Origin: an uncultured Pseudoxanthomonas sp.
GTDB taxonomy: Bacteria; Pseudomonadota; Gammaproteobacteria; Xanthomonadales; Xanthomonadaceae
Assembly (NCBI GenBank): GCA_946479745.1
Contig: CAMLGZ010000001.1
Location: 186,001 to 250,000, forward strand
DNA length: 64,000 nucleotides
Direction: 5' to 3'
Shown here: positions 50,901-62,042 of the stretch, piece by piece
How the letters are laid out: every line of letters begins with the position of its first letter
Position numbering within the stretch: position 1 is the first letter of the stretch
Notes under the pieces: generated by a model
Seen by the model: the letters and a program-made list of their open reading frames with translations, nothing else
The model's database searches: none
Told to the model about the DNA's origin: nothing
Translations under genes and position numbers: made by a program

Positions 50901-53900
50901 GTTGATGGCATCAGTCGAGGTGTCGGAAATCCTACCGGCCGCCACGTTGGTGATGGTGCGCTCGGTACCGAAAGCTCCAACGCTGACCGTGCTGGTCGGC
51001 GCGATGCCGGCGAAGTTGTAGGTCGTTCCATCGATTACGGTACTGGGCGTGGCGACAGCGACATCCGTCACCGAACCCGCCCCCAATGCAACATCGTTGG
51101 TGTTGTTGGCCACCGCAAGACTGCCCAGTGCGGTCGAATTGATGCCCGCGGCGTTGGCAGCCGCGCCGACTGCCGTGGCGGCGACATTCGTCGCCAAGGC
51201 GCCCGAACCCACTGCTGTCGAGACTCGACCCGAAGCGACAGTGCCCTCGCCAAGCGCCGCACTGCCACCGCCGGAAGCATTGGCGCCGGTACCGAACGCG
51301 GCATCGGAGGTGCTGGTCGCGCGCGAACCATTACCGTATGCCGACGAGTTGACGCCCTGCGCCTGCGCGTCGTTGCCCACGGCCGTTGCGCCCTGTTCCG
51401 TGGCCCTGGAACTCACGCCGATGGCGATATTGTTGTCCTGCGGGCCGCCTACGCTGGTGGCTTGCGCATCAAGACCGATGGCGATGGAACGCGTACCAGT
51501 CGCCTGCGCACCGTTGCCGGCGGCAAAGCCGTCGGTATTGGTGGCAATCGAGTTCATGCCGATAGCTACCGAATTGACGCCCGTGGCGCCGTCGTTGTTG
51601 TAGTTGCCGCCCTGCACGCCGTTGTCGTTGACGCTGTAGTAATGGATAGCGCTCGCATCGACCTCGTTGCTGAGGTTCTCGATCGACTGGTTGGTGGCGA
51701 ACAGCTGCGAGCCGTTGATGGCATCGGTCGAGGTACCGGAGATCTGACCGGCCGCCACGTTGGTAATCGTACGCTCCGTATTCAACGCACCCACGCTGAC
51801 CGTACTAGTCGGCGCGATACCGGCGAAGTTGTAGGTCGTACCGTCGATCGTCGTGTTAGTCGTCGCTACCGCCGTTGCGGTGACCGAGCCCGAGCCCAGC
51901 GCTACGTCGCCCGCACTGGCGGTGGCGATTGCCCCGTTGCCGAGCGCGACATTCCCGGCCAAACCGGCCGCGCCAGCGGTCGAGCCGTTGCCGAGCGCAA
52001 CGCTGCCCTGACCGATCGCTCGATTGTTATTGCCGATCGCGACTGCGCCGTTGGCCTGGTTCGCGGCTGTCGCCGTTGCGGTTCCATCGCTGTTGGCGAT
52101 GTTGTTCGCGCCGCCGGTGAAGGCGCCGGTGCCGCTGGCAAAGCTCGGATCGCCGATCGATACCGCACCGTCGCCGAAGGCAGTGTTAGCGCGCCCGATC
52201 GCCACCGCACCGCCGGTAGCTGTGCCGGCATTGGCCGTGCTCAGATTGCCGATGGCGACGTTCCTACCCGTTGCACCCGTGGTGGCGGTGTCGCCGATGG
52301 CAACTGAGGCGGCGCTGCCGGGTGTAGCCCTGTACCCCAGCGCAATCGAGGTCGCGAAGCCGGCAATAGTGTTCTGCCCGATGGCAATGGCTCGAAGTCC
52401 GCTTGCTAAGGCTGGATTGCCGAGCCCGCCTCCACCGCCACCACCGATGGCAATAGCTCCACCAGTTGTTGCGCTGGCGCCTCCCGCCGGCCCGCCACCT
52501 ATGGCAACGGTGAAGCCGCTGCCCGCCGACGACGATTGCCCGAGCGCGACCGCTCCCGCGAAAAGTGCGGAAGCGTTCGACCCAACGGCTGTCGAACCGG
52601 TTCCAACGGTATGCGCCAAAGCGCCAATCGCAACCTGACCGGAGTTGGCATTGGTGAGTTCATTGAAAGCGGCATTGCCGATCGCGACGCTACTGATGGC
52701 GTTCGACACGGCATCCGGCCCCATAGCGATCGAATTCAACCCTGTCGCACCATCATTGTTGTAATTTCCGCCTTGCACGCCGCCGTCGTTGACACTGTAA
52801 TAATGAATGGCACCCGCGTCGACGACGTTGCTGAGGTTCTCGATCGACTGGTTGGTCGCGAACAGCTGCGAGCCGTTGATCGCATCGGTCGAGGTATCGG
52901 AAATCCTGCCGGCCGCGACATTAGTGATGGTGCGCACGCCGTTGATTGCCGCGCCGGAGCCCACACTGACCGTGCTGAGCGCGTCGGTGCCGGCAAACGT
53001 GTAGACCGTCCCATCAATGGTGGCACTGGGCGTGTTGACGACAGCAGCCGTCACCGAACCCGAACCCAGCGCCACGTCGCCCGCGTTGTTGGCCACTGCC
53101 GTATCGCCGAACGCTACCGCGCCGGCCGCCAGCGCACTGCTGGTGCTGCCGATCGCCACACTGCCCTGCCCGACCACAGTATTCTGGAAGCCGATGCCGA
53201 CCGCACCCTGCGCAGCAGTGCCGGGCGTGCTTACCGCCTGACCACCGCCGCCAACCATATTGGTGTTGCCCATCGCCACCGAACCGTTGCCGGTAGCGGT
53301 GTTGTCCAGGCCCGAAGCAATCGCACCGTTGCCGGTGGCGGTGTTGGGGTCGCCGATGGCAACCGCACCGTCACCATTGGCGACATTGCCCGAACCGATG
53401 GCGACTGCCCGACCACCGGTGGCGGTGGAGTTGGTGCCGATCGCCACCGCTTCGGGTGTCTCGGCCAGCGTATTGCCGCCGATCGCAATGCCGTTCGTAC
53501 CCAAGGCTCTGGCCGCACGGCCGACTGCGATGGTCTCTACATTGCCCGCGTACGACTCCCCGCCGATAGCGATGGCATCGGTTCCGCCCGCTTCGGCGCC
53601 CTTGGTCGCGTTGCCGCCCAGCGCCACAGAACCCTCACCCGAGGCGAGCACGGCGCTGAAGGAGGCGAACCCGCCAGAGCCGATCGCCGTGGCGTTAGTG
53701 CCGGTCGCTTGCGCACGCATGCCGATCGCCGTGGCTTGGGTCTCCGTCGCATCGGCTTCCATACCCATCGCCAAGCTGCTGGTGCCGCTGGCGGTGGTGA
53801 CCATACCGATTGCGATGGATGATGCCCCCGAGGCGGTGGTGATATTGCCGAACGCCATTGCGTCGTTGGCGGTCGCGTCGACCTGGTTTCCGATTGCGAT

Positions 53901-56900
53901 CGAACGGCCGCCGGTCGCAGAAGCGTCCACACCCACCGCAACCGCATTGATGCCGGTCGCGCCGTCGTTGTTGTAGTTACCGCCGATCAGATTGTCGTTG
54001 ACGCTGAAGTAGTGGATGGCGTTCGCATCGACCTCGAGGCTGAGGTTCTCGATCGACTGGTTGGTCGCGAACAGCTGCGAGCCGTTGATCGCATCGGTCG
54101 AGGTATTCAAAATCCGGCCAGCCGCGACGTTGGTGATCGTACGCTCGGTGCCCACCCCGCCGACGCTCACCGTCGAGGTCGGTCCGGTGCCCTGGAAGCT
54201 GTAGGTCACGCCGTCGATCGTCGTGCTGGCCGTGGCCACCGCCGCCGCCGTCACCGAGCCCGAGCCCAGTGCCACAGCGTCCGCATTATTGGCCAGCGCG
54301 CCGCTGCCGATCGCGACCGCATCCTGCGCACGTGAAGCCGAGCCATCGCCCAGGGCGATGCCCGAGGGCGCACCGATTGTCGTTGCCGCCCAGCCGATCG
54401 CAATGCCGTTGGTGGATGCCGCATCGACTGCAAGACCGGTGTTGGCACCGATGGCGATGCTGCCGTCGCCAGCGGCGGTGACCTGGTTGCCGAGTGCCGT
54501 CGCATTGACGCCGCTCGCCGAGCTCAAATAACCAATAGCGGTACCTTCCAGACCCGTGGCCTGCGTCCCGTCGCCAAGCGCGATGCTCTGACCGCCACTC
54601 GCAACGGCGCTCAAACCTATGCTGAGGGCATTGGGGCCTGACGCGGCCGCATTAACGCCCATGGAGATGGCGCCGACGCCCGAAGCTGTGGCGTTGGGTC
54701 CGACGGCGACCGAGTTGATGCCGGTGGCGCCATCGTTGTTGTAGTTGCCGCCCTGTACGCCGTTGTCGTTGACGCTGAAGTAATGAATGGCGTTCGCATC
54801 GACCTCATTGCTGAGGTTCTCGATCGACTGGTTGGTCGCGAACAGCTGCGAGCCGTTGATCGCATCGGTCGAGGTGTCGGAGATCTGGCCTGCCGCGACA
54901 TTAGTGATGGTGCGTACGCCATTGATCGCTGCGCCGGAGCCCACACTGACCGTGCTGAGCGCGTCGGTGCCGGCAAACGTATAGGCCGTCCCATCGATGG
55001 TGGTCCCGCCAGTGTTGACGACAGCAGCCGTGGTCGAACCCGAGCCCAGCGCCACATCGCCCGCGTTGTTCGCCACCGCCGTATCGCCAAACGCCACCGC
55101 GCCCGCCGCCAGCGCACTGCTGGTGCTGCCGATCGCTACGCTGCCCCGCCCGACCACGGTGTTCTGGAAGCCGATACCCACCGCGCCTTGCGCCGCCGTA
55201 CCCGCAACACCCACCGCCTGGCCACCACCACCGACCATATTGGTGTTGCCCATCGCCACTGAACCGTTGCCGGTAGCGGTGTTGTCCAAACCCTGCGCCA
55301 CCGCGCCATTGCCGGTGGCGGTGTTGGGATCGCCGATCGCGACCGCGCCGTTTCCGCTGGCGAAGTTACCGGCGCCGATCGCCACGGCTCTGCCGCCGGT
55401 CGCGGTGGAGTTCGTGCCGATGGCGACCGCGTCGGCGGAATTGGCGACCGCGGTGTTGCCCACCGCGATAGCGTTGTCGGCGCTGGCGTTGGCGTGCAGA
55501 CCCAGAGCCGTGGACGCTATCCCAGCTGCAGTGGCCTGATAACCCGCTCCGAGTGCGAACGTGGCTGTAGCGCTGGTGCCTCCGCCAATGGCGGTAGCCG
55601 TGGTGACGCTTGCATTAGCGCCATTGCCATAAGCGGTCGCCCAATCGCCGATGGCTTTCGCGCCCTCGCCGACCGCGGTCCCACGAGACCCTGTTGCGCT
55701 TGCATTGCGCCCGATCGCAATGGCGTAGGTCCCCGCGGCCCCGGCGTCCGTGCCTACCGCGATACCACTCTCACCCGCTGCGTTGGCGTGCATGCCCACG
55801 GCCGTGGACGACACCCCGCCTGCAGTGGCCTGAAAACCCGCTCCCAATGCGAACGTGGCCGTGGCGCTTGTGCTTGCGCCAATGGCAGTGGCCGTGGTGA
55901 CGCTCGCATTGGCGCCATTGCCATAAGCGGTCGCCCAATCGCCGATGGCTTTCGCGCCCTCGCCAACCGCGGTTCCATAAGAACCTGTCGCGGTGGCATT
56001 GCGCCCAATCGCAACGGCGAAAGGCGCCGTCGCGCCGTTATTGGTGTAGTTCGCCCCAGTTGTGCCGCCATCGTTCACGCTGAAGTAGTGAACGGGTGTG
56101 CTGGCGGCGATGGCCGAGATCGCCTGATTGGTCGCATACAGTTGCGAGCCGTTGATCGCATCGGTCGACGTCCCGCTGATCCGGCCGGCCGCCACGTTGG
56201 TGATCGTGCGCTCGGCATTAAACGCGCCCACGCTGACCGTGCTGGTCGGGTTGATGCCCTGGAAGTTGTAAGTGGTGCCGCCGATCACGACGCTGGGCGT
56301 AGCCACTGCCGTCGCCGTCACCGAACCCGAACCCAACGCCACATCGCGTGCGTTGTTGGCCACCGCGGCGTCGCCGAACGCAACAGCACCTGCTCCCAGT
56401 GCTCTGCTGACATTACCGATGGCGACGCTGCCCTGTCCGATCACCTGATTCTGATAACCGATACCAACTGCGCCCTGCGCCGCGGTGCCGGGCGTACTCA
56501 CAGCTTGACCGCCGCCGCCGACCATATTGGTATTGCCCATCGCCACCGAACCGTTGCCGGTAGCGGTGTTGTCCAAACCCTGCGCCACCGCGCCATTGCC
56601 GGTGGCGGTGTTGGGATCACCGATGGCGACAGCGCCGTTGCCGCTTGCGAAGTTGCCGTCGCCGATCGCCACCGCTCTGCCACCGGTGGCGGTGGAATCG
56701 TTACCGATCGCCACGGCGCCAGCCGAGTCCGCTAGCGCTGAACGGCCCATCGCGATCGTGTTGTCGGCGAGCGCGCTGGCCTCGGTTCCGATTGCGAGCG
56801 AATCGACGCCGGTCGCTTGCGCCAAGGCCGAAATCGCTACGGCATTGGTAGCGGTCGCATCGGTATCGACACCCAGCGTTATCGAGTTGACCGCGCCGGA

Positions 56901-58703
56901 CGTGCTATTGCGTCCGATGGCAATGGCACTCTGGTTCGTCGCTGCGGCGCTTTGGCCCACGGCGACGGCGTTCGTTCCCGTTGCCTGACTCGCGAGCCCC
57001 ACCGCAACGGCGTTCAGCGCCGATGCCGTCACATCCGTGCCAATGGCGACCGTGCCCACCGCTGTGGCGCCCGTCCCCACACCCGTGCGCCCGCCGATAT
57101 AGACCGAATTCAGTTGGGTCGCGACGGCCTGGAAGCCGATGGCGACGGCGTTCCGGCCAGCCGCGCTCGCGCTGCTGCCTTGCGCGACGGCATCCAGCGC
57201 CGAAGCGCTCGCCAGGGTACCGATGGCAATCGCATTGCCCACGCTGGCATTCGCGTTCACGCCGATGGACGTCGTTGCGTCGGCCGTGACGCCGATGCCC
57301 GCGTTGGTGCCGATGGCGATATTGTCGTCGCCGCTGACCAGGCTGCCTGCCGCAGCGTCCAAGGCGGCATCGTAAGCGACCGTACCATCACCTACGCCGA
57401 GTGCGACGTTGCGCGTTCCGGTGACGCCTGAACCCGCGCCCCGCTGCACGCTGGCAATGCCTCCGCCGATGGCGGTGTTCTGCTCACCAGTGACCAGCGC
57501 GCCCGCAGCGACGCCCACTGCGATCGAACCCGTATTGCCGATCGTCGAGCCCGCACCGGAACCTTGGCCGACCGCAACCGTGCTGGCCCCGACAGCGATC
57601 GCTTGCGCTCCGAGCGCAAGCGAACTATTCCCCAACGCCCGAGCGCCATTGCCTACGGCGGTGGTAGCGGCGTCGCTCGCCGTTGCCAGATGTCCTATCG
57701 CAATGGCATCCCCTGCGGACGCGTTAGCCTCACGTCCCAATGCAGTGCTGTTGGTTCCGCTGGAGACGGACCCCCAGCCGCTGGCGAACGCGTAGTTGTT
57801 GCTGGCCGTGGCACTGACGCCGACCGCGGTGGAGTTTCCTCCCGAAGCTTGGGAACCGGTGCCCAACGCACTGGCGCCAGCTCCGGTGGCAGTGGAGCTG
57901 ACTCCCAGCGCGATCGTATTGATGCCGCTTGAGACGGTGCTGCCACCTATCGCGATTGCACCGCCAGTGCCCGAGGCTGCCGCATTCAAGCCAATGGCCA
58001 CCGAGTATTGTGTCGAGGAGACGGATTGACCGCCAATGGCGATGGCATCGACGCCCGATGCAAAAGCGCCACTGGTGGCATTGCCACCGAGAGCTACCGA
58101 ACCGACACCGGTGGCCCGTGTGGCGGTTGCTGGGTTGATGCCGCCTCCACCGATTGCTGTCGCATAGGCGACAGCGGCATTGGCTTGCGGACCCAAGGCA
58201 ACGCCCCTGAGTCCACCTGCATTCGACTGCGCGCCGACAGCGACGGCTGCCTCACCGCCGGAGTTGACATCCGTACCGATAGCAATCGCCGACTCTCCGG
58301 CTGCTCCGACTCCAACGGTGCGCGCACCCACGTAAATGGCATTGACGCCTGGGGCAAAGGCTTGGTAGCCGAGACTCGTGGCATTCAGCCCCGAACTGAC
58401 GGCGTTAAAACCTATAGCGGTGGTTCCGCCTGCAGTCGCTCGTGCCCCCTGACCCGCGCAGGTCGAGCTGCCGCTGTATTGGTAGTACGGCGCCGGAATG
58501 CAGCTCGCCTGCGCTTGCGCCGATGAGCTCCATCCCATCCCGCCCATCGCCAGCAACATCAAGCCAACCTGGAGCGGCGATATCTGCACTAACCGCGAGG
58601 CCTTCTTCCCGCCGGACGCCTTGCCGCGCGGCATCGCCAGTTCGGACGCGACCACCAGCTGGTTCAGCGAGCAGTTCCAGATCACGCTATAGATCTTGTT
58701 CAT
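47904..58703 (-). CDS. Giant trimeric autotransporter adhesin (YadA family)
   Basis: A 3599-residue type Vc secreted adhesin. Residues 1-65 form an extended signal peptide ([21 protein letters not shown], then a second hydrophobic part and AQAQA). The head is built of YadA-type beta-roll repeats (AIGxxAxAxG pattern). Neck motifs with TDAINGSQL occur nine times counting variants, each followed by an HY(Y/F)SVND module near residues 870, 1305, 1562, 1966, 2352, 2624, 2848, 2988 and 3128. Two [10 protein letters not shown] necks and an IxxIxGD heptad stalk (about 3300-3355) precede the C-terminal YadA anchor (about 3515-3599) ending in Trp. The ATG at 58703 follows AGGGG; an upstream in-frame start at 58856 would precede the signal peptide. 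It probably mediates adhesion or aggregation as a surface trimer. Confidence 0.95.
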   Translation of the reverse strand: MNKIYSVIWNCSLNQLVVASELAMPRGKASGGKKASRLVQISPLQVGLMLLAMGGMGWSSSAQAQASCIPAPYYQYSGSSTCAGQGARATAGGTTAIGFNAVSSGLNATSLGYQAFAPGVNAIYVGARTVGVGAAGESAIAIGTDVNSGGEAAVAVGAQSNAGGLRGVALGPQANAAVAYATAIGGGGINPATATRATGVGSVALGGNATSGAFASGVDAIAIGGQSVSSTQYSVAIGLNAAASGTGGAIAIGGSTVSSGINTIALGVSSTATGAGASALGTGSQASGGNSTAVGVSATASNNYAFASGWGSVSSGTNSTALGREANASAGDAIAIGHLATASDAATTAVGNGARALGNSSLALGAQAIAVGASTVAVGQGSGAGSTIGNTGSIAVGVAAGALVTGEQNTAIGGGIASVQRGAGSGVTGTRNVALGVGDGTVAYDAALDAAAGSLVSGDDNIAIGTNAGIGVTADATTSIGVNANASVGNAIAIGTLASASALDAVAQGSSASAAGRNAVAIGFQAVATQLNSVYIGGRTGVGTGATAVGTVAIGTDVTASALNAVAVGLASQATGTNAVAVGQSAAATNQSAIAIGRNSTSGAVNSITLGVDTDATATNAVAISALAQATGVDSLAIGTEASALADNTIAMGRSALADSAGAVAIGNDSTATGGRAVAIGDGNFASGNGAVAIGDPNTATGNGAVAQGLDNTATGNGSVAMGNTNMVGGGGQAVSTPGTAAQGAVGIGYQNQVIGQGSVAIGNVSRALGAGAVAFGDAAVANNARDVALGSGSVTATAVATPSVVIGGTTYNFQGINPTSTVSVGAFNAERTITNVAAGRISGTSTDAINGSQLYATNQAISAIAASTPVHYFSVNDGGTTGANYTNNGATAPFAVAIGRNATATGSYGTAVGEGAKAIGDWATAYGNGANASVTTATAIGASTSATATFALGAGFQATAGGVSSTAVGMHANAAGESGIAVGTDAGAAGTYAIAIGRNASATGSRGTAVGEGAKAIGDWATAYGNGANASVTTATAIGGGTSATATFALGAGYQATAAGIASTALGLHANASADNAIAVGNTAVANSADAVAIGTNSTATGGRAVAIGAGNFASGNGAVAIGDPNTATGNGAVAQGLDNTATGNGSVAMGNTNMVGGGGQAVGVAGTAAQGAVGIGFQNTVVGRGSVAIGSTSSALAAGAVAFGDTAVANNAGDVALGSGSTTAAVVNTGGTTIDGTAYTFAGTDALSTVSVGSGAAINGVRTITNVAAGQISDTSTDAINGSQLFATNQSIENLSNEVDANAIHYFSVNDNGVQGGNYNNDGATGINSVAVGPNATASGVGAISMGVNAAASGPNALSIGLSAVASGGQSIALGDGTQATGLEGTAIGYLSSASGVNATALGNQVTAAGDGSIAIGANTGLAVDAASTNGIAIGWAATTIGAPSGIALGDGSASRAQDAVAIGSGALANNADAVALGSGSVTAAAVATASTTIDGVTYSFQGTGPTSTVSVGGVGTERTITNVAAGRILNTSTDAINGSQLFATNQSIENLSLEVDANAIHYFSVNDNLIGGNYNNDGATGINAVAVGVDASATGGRSIAIGNQVDATANDAMAFGNITTASGASSIAIGMVTTASGTSSLAMGMEADATETQATAIGMRAQATGTNATAIGSGGFASFSAVLASGEGSVALGGNATKGAEAGGTDAIAIGGESYAGNVETIAVGRAARALGTNGIAIGGNTLAETPEAVAIGTNSTATGGRAVAIGSGNVANGDGAVAIGDPNTATGNGAIASGLDNTATGNGSVAMGNTNMVGGGGQAVSTPGTAAQGAVGIGFQNTVVGQGSVAIGSTSSALAAGAVAFGDTAVANNAGDVALGSGSVTAAVVNTPSATIDGTVYTFAGTDALSTVSVGSGAAINGVRTITNVAAGRISDTSTDAINGSQLFATNQSIENLSNVVDAGAIHYYSVNDGGVQGGNYNNDGATGLNSIAMGPDAVSNAISSVAIGNAAFNELTNANSGQVAIGALAHTVGTGSTAVGSNASALFAGAVALGQSSSAGSGFTVAIGGGPAGGASATTGGAIAIGGGGGGGLGNPALASGLRAIAIGQNTIAGFATSIALGYRATPGSAASVAIGDTATTGATGRNVAIGNLSTANAGTATGGAVAIGRANTAFGDGAVSIGDPSFASGTGAFTGGANNIANSDGTATATAANQANGAVAIGNNNRAIGQGSVALGNGSTAGAAGLAGNVALGNGAIATASAGDVALGSGSVTATAVATTNTTIDGTTYNFAGIAPTSTVSVGALNTERTITNVAAGQISGTSTDAINGSQLFATNQSIENLSNEVDASAIHYYSVNDNGVQGGNYNNDGATGVNSVAIGMNSIATNTDGFAAGNGAQATGTRSIAIGLDAQATSVGGPQDNNIAIGVSSRATEQGATAVGNDAQAQGVNSSAYGNGSRATSTSDAAFGTGANASGGGSAALGEGTVASGRVSTAVGSGALATNVAATAVGAAANAAGINSTALGSLAVANNTNDVALGAGSVTDVAVATPSTVIDGTTYNFAGIAPTSTVSVGAFGTERTITNVAAGRISDTSTDAINGSQLYATNQSIENLSSEVDASAIHYYSVNDNGVQGANYNNDGATGINALAAGVGAIASGDSSFAGGAGAEATGINAVAIGNSSSSTEQHTIAIGVGSSASVRLGIAIGGASNSAGNGAIAIGDATQSTGFSTVALGQSASATGNFAVGIGRQANASAEGGVAMGFGSQATALNGVALGRAAIADRAGMGGATELFSNVAVASVEGAVSVGQTGRERQIINVAGGTQDTDAVNVRQLRALADTVDATATHYYSVNDNGVQGGNYANDGATGVNALAAGVGAVASQANTTAIGAGAVANTSAGDVALGSNSVTAAAVGTSSATVNGVTYSGFAGTGPTSVVSVGSVGAERQITNVAAGQVTATSTDAINGSQLYSVADTLSGQIAASETHYYSVNDNGVQGGNYNNDGATGINAVAAGVGTLASQANATAIGAGAVAGTSAGDVALGSGSVTAATVQTGSTTINGTVYGFAGFAPISTVSVGAVGAERTITNVAAGRISDTSTDAINGSQLYATNSAIEDLAGSIGANTTHYYSVNDNGVQGGNYANDGATGVNAVAIGVDSVASGDGGYAAGNGAEAIGINSVAVGTGASATGNNAIAQGNGAIVNGNDSTAIGSGASVTANNGLAFGAGATVTHANSVALGSGSATTVGAQAGYNAAYVGSSNSTGEVNVGGRTITGVAPGIAGTDAVNVSQLTAGLNSINTNNTVAITNLENRVTTIEGDITDIQGDIVDIQGDITNLTDTVNNITGDINSVQNGGDGMFQVSQEGPIVKPLPTGTNASAGGNGAVASGNNALAVGNQSHATGANSTAIGTGSTASATNSTALGNNASATHGNSVALGAGSATTVGAQTNYNAAYVGSSNSTGEVNVGGRTITGVAPGIAGTDAVNVNQLTAGVNSAVTQANQYTDSRLAQLDNDVWTMERNYRGATSSAMAMSGLPQAYLPGKSMLSVGFGGYQGEYGMAFGLSGITENGRYVYKASASGNTSRDWGFSVGAGIQW
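52831..53440 (-). repeat. Adhesin internal duplication, copy 1 (offset 1980 bp)
   Basis: About 600 bases collinear with 54811-55420 at an exact offset of 1980 bp (660 codons). Anchors are GAACCGTTGCCGGTAGCGGT at 53281 and 55261, and the neck text before 52981 and 54961. A shorter related copy exists near 56400-56700. Confidence 0.8.
54811..55420 (-). repeat. Adhesin internal duplication, copy 2
   Basis: Partner of the block at 52831. It encodes a neck ([12 protein letters not shown]), a [21 protein letters not shown] stretch and adjoining head repeats. Confidence 0.8.
55487..56074 (-). repeat. Adhesin tandem repeat, two copies of 294 bp
   Basis: The text beginning CGTTGGCGTG at 55487 recurs at 55781, and CCATAAGCGG at 55627 recurs at 55921, both 294 bp (98 codons) apart. 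It encodes the [22 protein letters not shown] head unit twice. Confidence 0.85.
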
Positions 58704-59869
58704 TGGTTTTCCCCTGTTATCAAACGAATGCGGTGTTGGTGAGCCAAAAAAGCGCAGCGTTGCCCGCGCGCCTCTTTCGATGAGGGTCGCGCCAGCCATA
58801 GCCGAAGCGGCGCACGCGCCAGTCGGCGCCAGGCGCCGCATAAGCACGCCGAACAAGAATCGGATTGGCGATCTGCGCCGAACGGCGGCAATCGCGTACC
58901 AAAAGAACGTGGCAACTCTCCATGTCGGCTTCCCGCTCCATCTCGGCTATCCCTAACCCGCTCCCTTGTTCCGGTCCGCAGGCAGAGCGCCTTTGTCCGG
59001 GGTCCATTGGATTGGCATAGGCGCAGCACCGGATCCATCGGTCAGCGATAGCAAGCCGTTGTCGTCATGCCTGCACGCCGGATCCATTCCCAATGGCTGG
59101 ATTGGCCTCAACAGGCGAGGTCGCGCCGATGCGCGTCCGGTCGCCGCAACGCATTTTTCTTCCGTATTGCCGAGTACCAGAATCCGGATTGGATTTTGGA
59201 ACCGTGCGTGCGCGCTTATACAGATTGAAGCCACGTGATATAGCTGCTCAGGTCACATTTGGCGTTGCAGGAAAACTCACAAAAATTAATCTGTCAGCTT
59301 CCTGATCGATAAAAACAGTTGCGTATAGAGCGCGCAAATCCGTCGGCGCGCACTGTAATCACAGGGCCAAACGCATTACACGCACCGAAGCTATCGAAAA
59401 CTCACCGAAAATTTCCATCTCACATTTACAGACGAAATGACTTGCGCAATGACGAGACAAGACAAATCAAAAACGTGACGGATTCTGCAGCGGCGATTTG
59501 ATCCGGGAACGCACGACAAATCGTAGGAGCGACGTAAGTCGCGAATTGACGCATTGGCTTCGCGACTTACGTCGCTCCTACATGCACAGCAAGCACAGCA
59601 CATATGCATACGCATATAGGGGTATGACTTTTCGGCGAACCGTGAACAGGCTCTCGATCGCACGCGTCAGTGCCGTAGCCACTTTCGTCATTGCAAGCGC
59701 ACGCACGGTCCCCACTCTGCCGATTTTTGATGTCGACCAAAGGTAATGGCCACCCGAAACGGCCAACCTGCCCCCGCGCCGGCAAAGACGGCCGTGCGCT
59801 TGCAGGAAATGCCCCTCCCCACTAGCCTTCCGGGTTCCCGCGCCTGCCGCAGCCCGTCAAGGACTTCCC
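58704..59869. other. Gene-poor region upstream of the adhesin
   Basis: About 1.17 kb between the divergent adhesin and peptidase genes. No frame here shows a start with ribosome-binding site, a recognisable domain or a codon pattern like the neighbours. Bases about 59200-59480 are noticeably AT-rich. The only structured element is the REP at 59523. It probably holds the adhesin promoter and regulator sites, but I could not fix a -10/-35 pair with confidence. Confidence 0.5.
59523..59581. repeat. GTAG-type REP pair (GGAGCGACGTAAGTCGCG family)
   Basis: GTAGGAGCGACGTAAGTCGCG is mirrored, ending in CTAC. It is the second copy of the family at 11193. Confidence 0.85.
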
Positions 59870-61855
59870 GTGAAGCAACGCCACCTCCTGCTTGCGCTCG
59901 CCATCGGCGCCAGTGTGATTTCGCTGTCCGCCTGCAAAAAGCAACCCGCCGAGCCGGCCACGCCGGCTGCCCCGGCCGCGGTAACAGGCGAAACGGCCGA
60001 CCAGTTCATCGCACGGGTGAACGACGAATACCGCAAGTCCTACCCCGAGATCTCCTCGGCCCAATGGCTGTCTTCCACCTACATCAACGACGACACCCAG
60101 ATGCTGGCCGCCAAGGCCAACGAACGCTACCTGACCCAGCTCAACGGCTGGATCGAACAGGCCAGGAAGTTCGAAGGCCAGAAGATGTCCCCGGAGACCG
60201 CGCGCGCCATCCAGTTGCTGAAACTGATGACCGCCATGCCCGCGCCCAAGGACCCGGCCAAGCTGGCCGAGCTGACCCAGATCGCCACCAAAATGGAAGG
60301 CATGTACGGCTCGGGCACCTATTGCACCGGCGAAGGCGATGCCAAACAGTGCCGGCAGCTGGGCGAACTGGAAGACGTGCTGCGCAGCAGCCGAGACTAC
60401 GACAAGCAGCTGGACGCCTGGCAAGGCTGGCACACCATCGCCCAGCCGATGCGCAAGGACTACACGCGCTTCACCGAACTGGTCAACGAAGGCGCCAAGG
60501 AAATGGGCTTCGCCGATACCGGCGAAATGTGGCGCAGCGGCTACGACATGACCCCGGTCGAAATCGCCGCCGAAACCGACCGCCTGTGGGGACAGGTCAA
60601 GCCGCTGTACGAGCAACTGCATTGCTACACGCGCACCAAGCTGCAGGCGCAGTACGGCGACGACAAGGGCCAGGTCGATGGCCTGCTGCCTGCGCACCTG
60701 ATGGGCAACATGTGGCAACAGGACTGGGGCAATCTGTGGGACATGCTTGAGCCCTACAAGGATGCCGGCAGCCTGGACATCACCGGTGCGCTGGAAAAGG
60801 AATACCAGGCCGACTACGCGCGCGAACTGGCCAAGGCCGGCGCAGGCCCCACCACCGACAAGCAGTTCGCCGCCGAACGCGCCGCGCAGCTGGACGTGGC
60901 CAAGCAGATGACCGAACGCGCGCAGGATTTCTACACCTCGCTGGGCATGCCCAAGCTGCCGGAGAGCTACTGGTCCAAGACCCAGTTCATCAAGCCGCTG
61001 GACCGCGACGTGGTCTGCCACGCCAGCGCCTGGGACATGAACATGGCCGGCGACGTGCGCACCAAGATGTGCATCAAGCCCAACGAGGAAGACTTCACCA
61101 CCATCTACCACGAGTTGGGCCACGTGTATTACTACCTGGCCTACAACAAGCGTCCGCCGTTGTTCCAGAGCGGCGCCAACGACGGTTTCCACGAAGCCAT
61201 CGGCGACACCATGGTGCTGGCGATGACGCCCAAGTACCTCAACTCGATAGGCATGGTGGATACGCCGCAGCAGGGCAACGAGGCGTTGATCAATTCGCAG
61301 ATGCGCATGGCCCTGGCCAAGGTGTCGTTCCTGCCGTTCGGCCTGATGATCGACCGCTGGCGCTGGGGCGTGTTCGACGGCTCCATCAAGCCCGACCATT
61401 ACAACCAGGCCTGGTGGGAACTGAAGGCCAAGTACCAGGGCGTGGCTCCGGCGACGCCGCGCGGCGAGGACTTCTTCGATCCCGGCGCCAAGTACCACGT
61501 GCCGGGCAACACGCCTTACACCCGCTATTTCCTCTCGCACATCCTGCAGTTCCAGTTCTACAAGGGCCTGTGCGATGCCTCCGGCTTCAAGGGTCCGCTG
61601 TATGAGTGCACCTTCTATGGCAACAAGGTGGCGGGACAGAAGTTCTGGGCGATGCTGGAAAAAGGTTCAAGCCAGCCCTGGCAGGCCACGCTGAAGGAGC
61701 TGACCGGCAGCGACAAGGCCGACGCGGCGGCGGTGCTGGAATATTTCGGCCCGCTGCAGACCTGGCTGAAGCAGCAGAACGAGGGCAAGACCTGTGGTTG
61801 GCCCGCGCCGGCAACGGCGTCCGCAGCGCCCAGGCCGAAACCGGCCAAGGGCTGA
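59870..61855 (+). CDS. M2-family metallopeptidase (ACE-like dipeptidyl carboxypeptidase), lipoprotein
   Basis: A 661-residue zinc peptidase homologous in layout to angiotensin-converting enzyme; Xanthomonas homologues have this activity. The lipoprotein signal has LSAC (Cys 22). The zinc site is HELGH (414-418) with third ligand Glu 442 in GFHEAIGD, exactly 28 residues after the first His, as in ACE. Substrate-side motifs include MGNMWQQDWGNLWD, PYTRYFLSHILQFQFY and ALAKVSFLPFGLMIDRWRW. It would cut dipeptides from the C-terminus of peptides in the periplasm or on the cell surface. The start is a GTG at 59870; it begins the signal peptide. Confidence 0.95.
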   Translation: MKQRHLLLALAIGASVISLSACKKQPAEPATPAAPAAVTGETADQFIARVNDEYRKSYPEISSAQWLSSTYINDDTQMLAAKANERYLTQLNGWIEQARKFEGQKMSPETARAIQLLKLMTAMPAPKDPAKLAELTQIATKMEGMYGSGTYCTGEGDAKQCRQLGELEDVLRSSRDYDKQLDAWQGWHTIAQPMRKDYTRFTELVNEGAKEMGFADTGEMWRSGYDMTPVEIAAETDRLWGQVKPLYEQLHCYTRTKLQAQYGDDKGQVDGLLPAHLMGNMWQQDWGNLWDMLEPYKDAGSLDITGALEKEYQADYARELAKAGAGPTTDKQFAAERAAQLDVAKQMTERAQDFYTSLGMPKLPESYWSKTQFIKPLDRDVVCHASAWDMNMAGDVRTKMCIKPNEEDFTTIYHELGHVYYYLAYNKRPPLFQSGANDGFHEAIGDTMVLAMTPKYLNSIGMVDTPQQGNEALINSQMRMALAKVSFLPFGLMIDRWRWGVFDGSIKPDHYNQAWWELKAKYQGVAPATPRGEDFFDPGAKYHVPGNTPYTRYFLSHILQFQFYKGLCDASGFKGPLYECTFYGNKVAGQKFWAMLEKGSSQPWQATLKELTGSDKADAAAVLEYFGPLQTWLKQQNEGKTCGWPAPATASAAPRPKPAKG

Positions 61856-61859
61856 CCAA

Positions 61860-61967
61860 GTAGGTCGGGGCTACGCCCCCGACGCCGTCGGCCATATCCA
61901 ATCCATGCTTGTCGGGGGCGTAGCCCCGACCTACGGACCTAACGTCGGGGGCGTAGCCCCGACCTAC
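61860..61967. repeat. Three GTAG-type REPs (GGTCGGGGCTACGCCCC family)
   Basis: One forward copy (61860-61883) and two reverse copies (61911-61934, 61944-61967) of GTAGGTCGGGGCTACGCCCC lie in the 187-base gap between the peptidase and protease genes. Confidence 0.88.
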
Positions 61968-62042
61968 GGTCGACCGCAACTGTTAAATTGACGTACCGCG
62001 TCCTCTGTGACGGACGATATTCCCGCCGGAAGGAACCTGCCG

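Noticed and set aside
49830..52307. Long open frame on the plus strand opposite the adhesin
   Set aside because: It is antisense to a well-supported YadA-type gene. Its translation is Arg/His-rich low-complexity sequence without domains, as expected for the opposite strand of a GC-rich repeat gene.
49280..56100. Regularly spaced repeats resembling a CRISPR-like array
   Set aside because: They lie within the continuous adhesin reading frame, keep codon phase, vary in spacing (about 400-1300 bp) and encode the SVND/neck protein modules. No cas genes are nearby.
58704..58856. N-terminal extension of the adhesin to an upstream Met
   Set aside because: The extra 51 residues would precede the extended signal peptide and do not look like one; the ATG at 58703 has a Shine-Dalgarno and the expected [10 protein letters not shown] start.
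59822..61540. 572-codon minus-strand frame opposite the M2 peptidase
   Set aside because: The plus-strand product has a complete zinc site and signal peptide; the minus-strand text is a codon-bias shadow.
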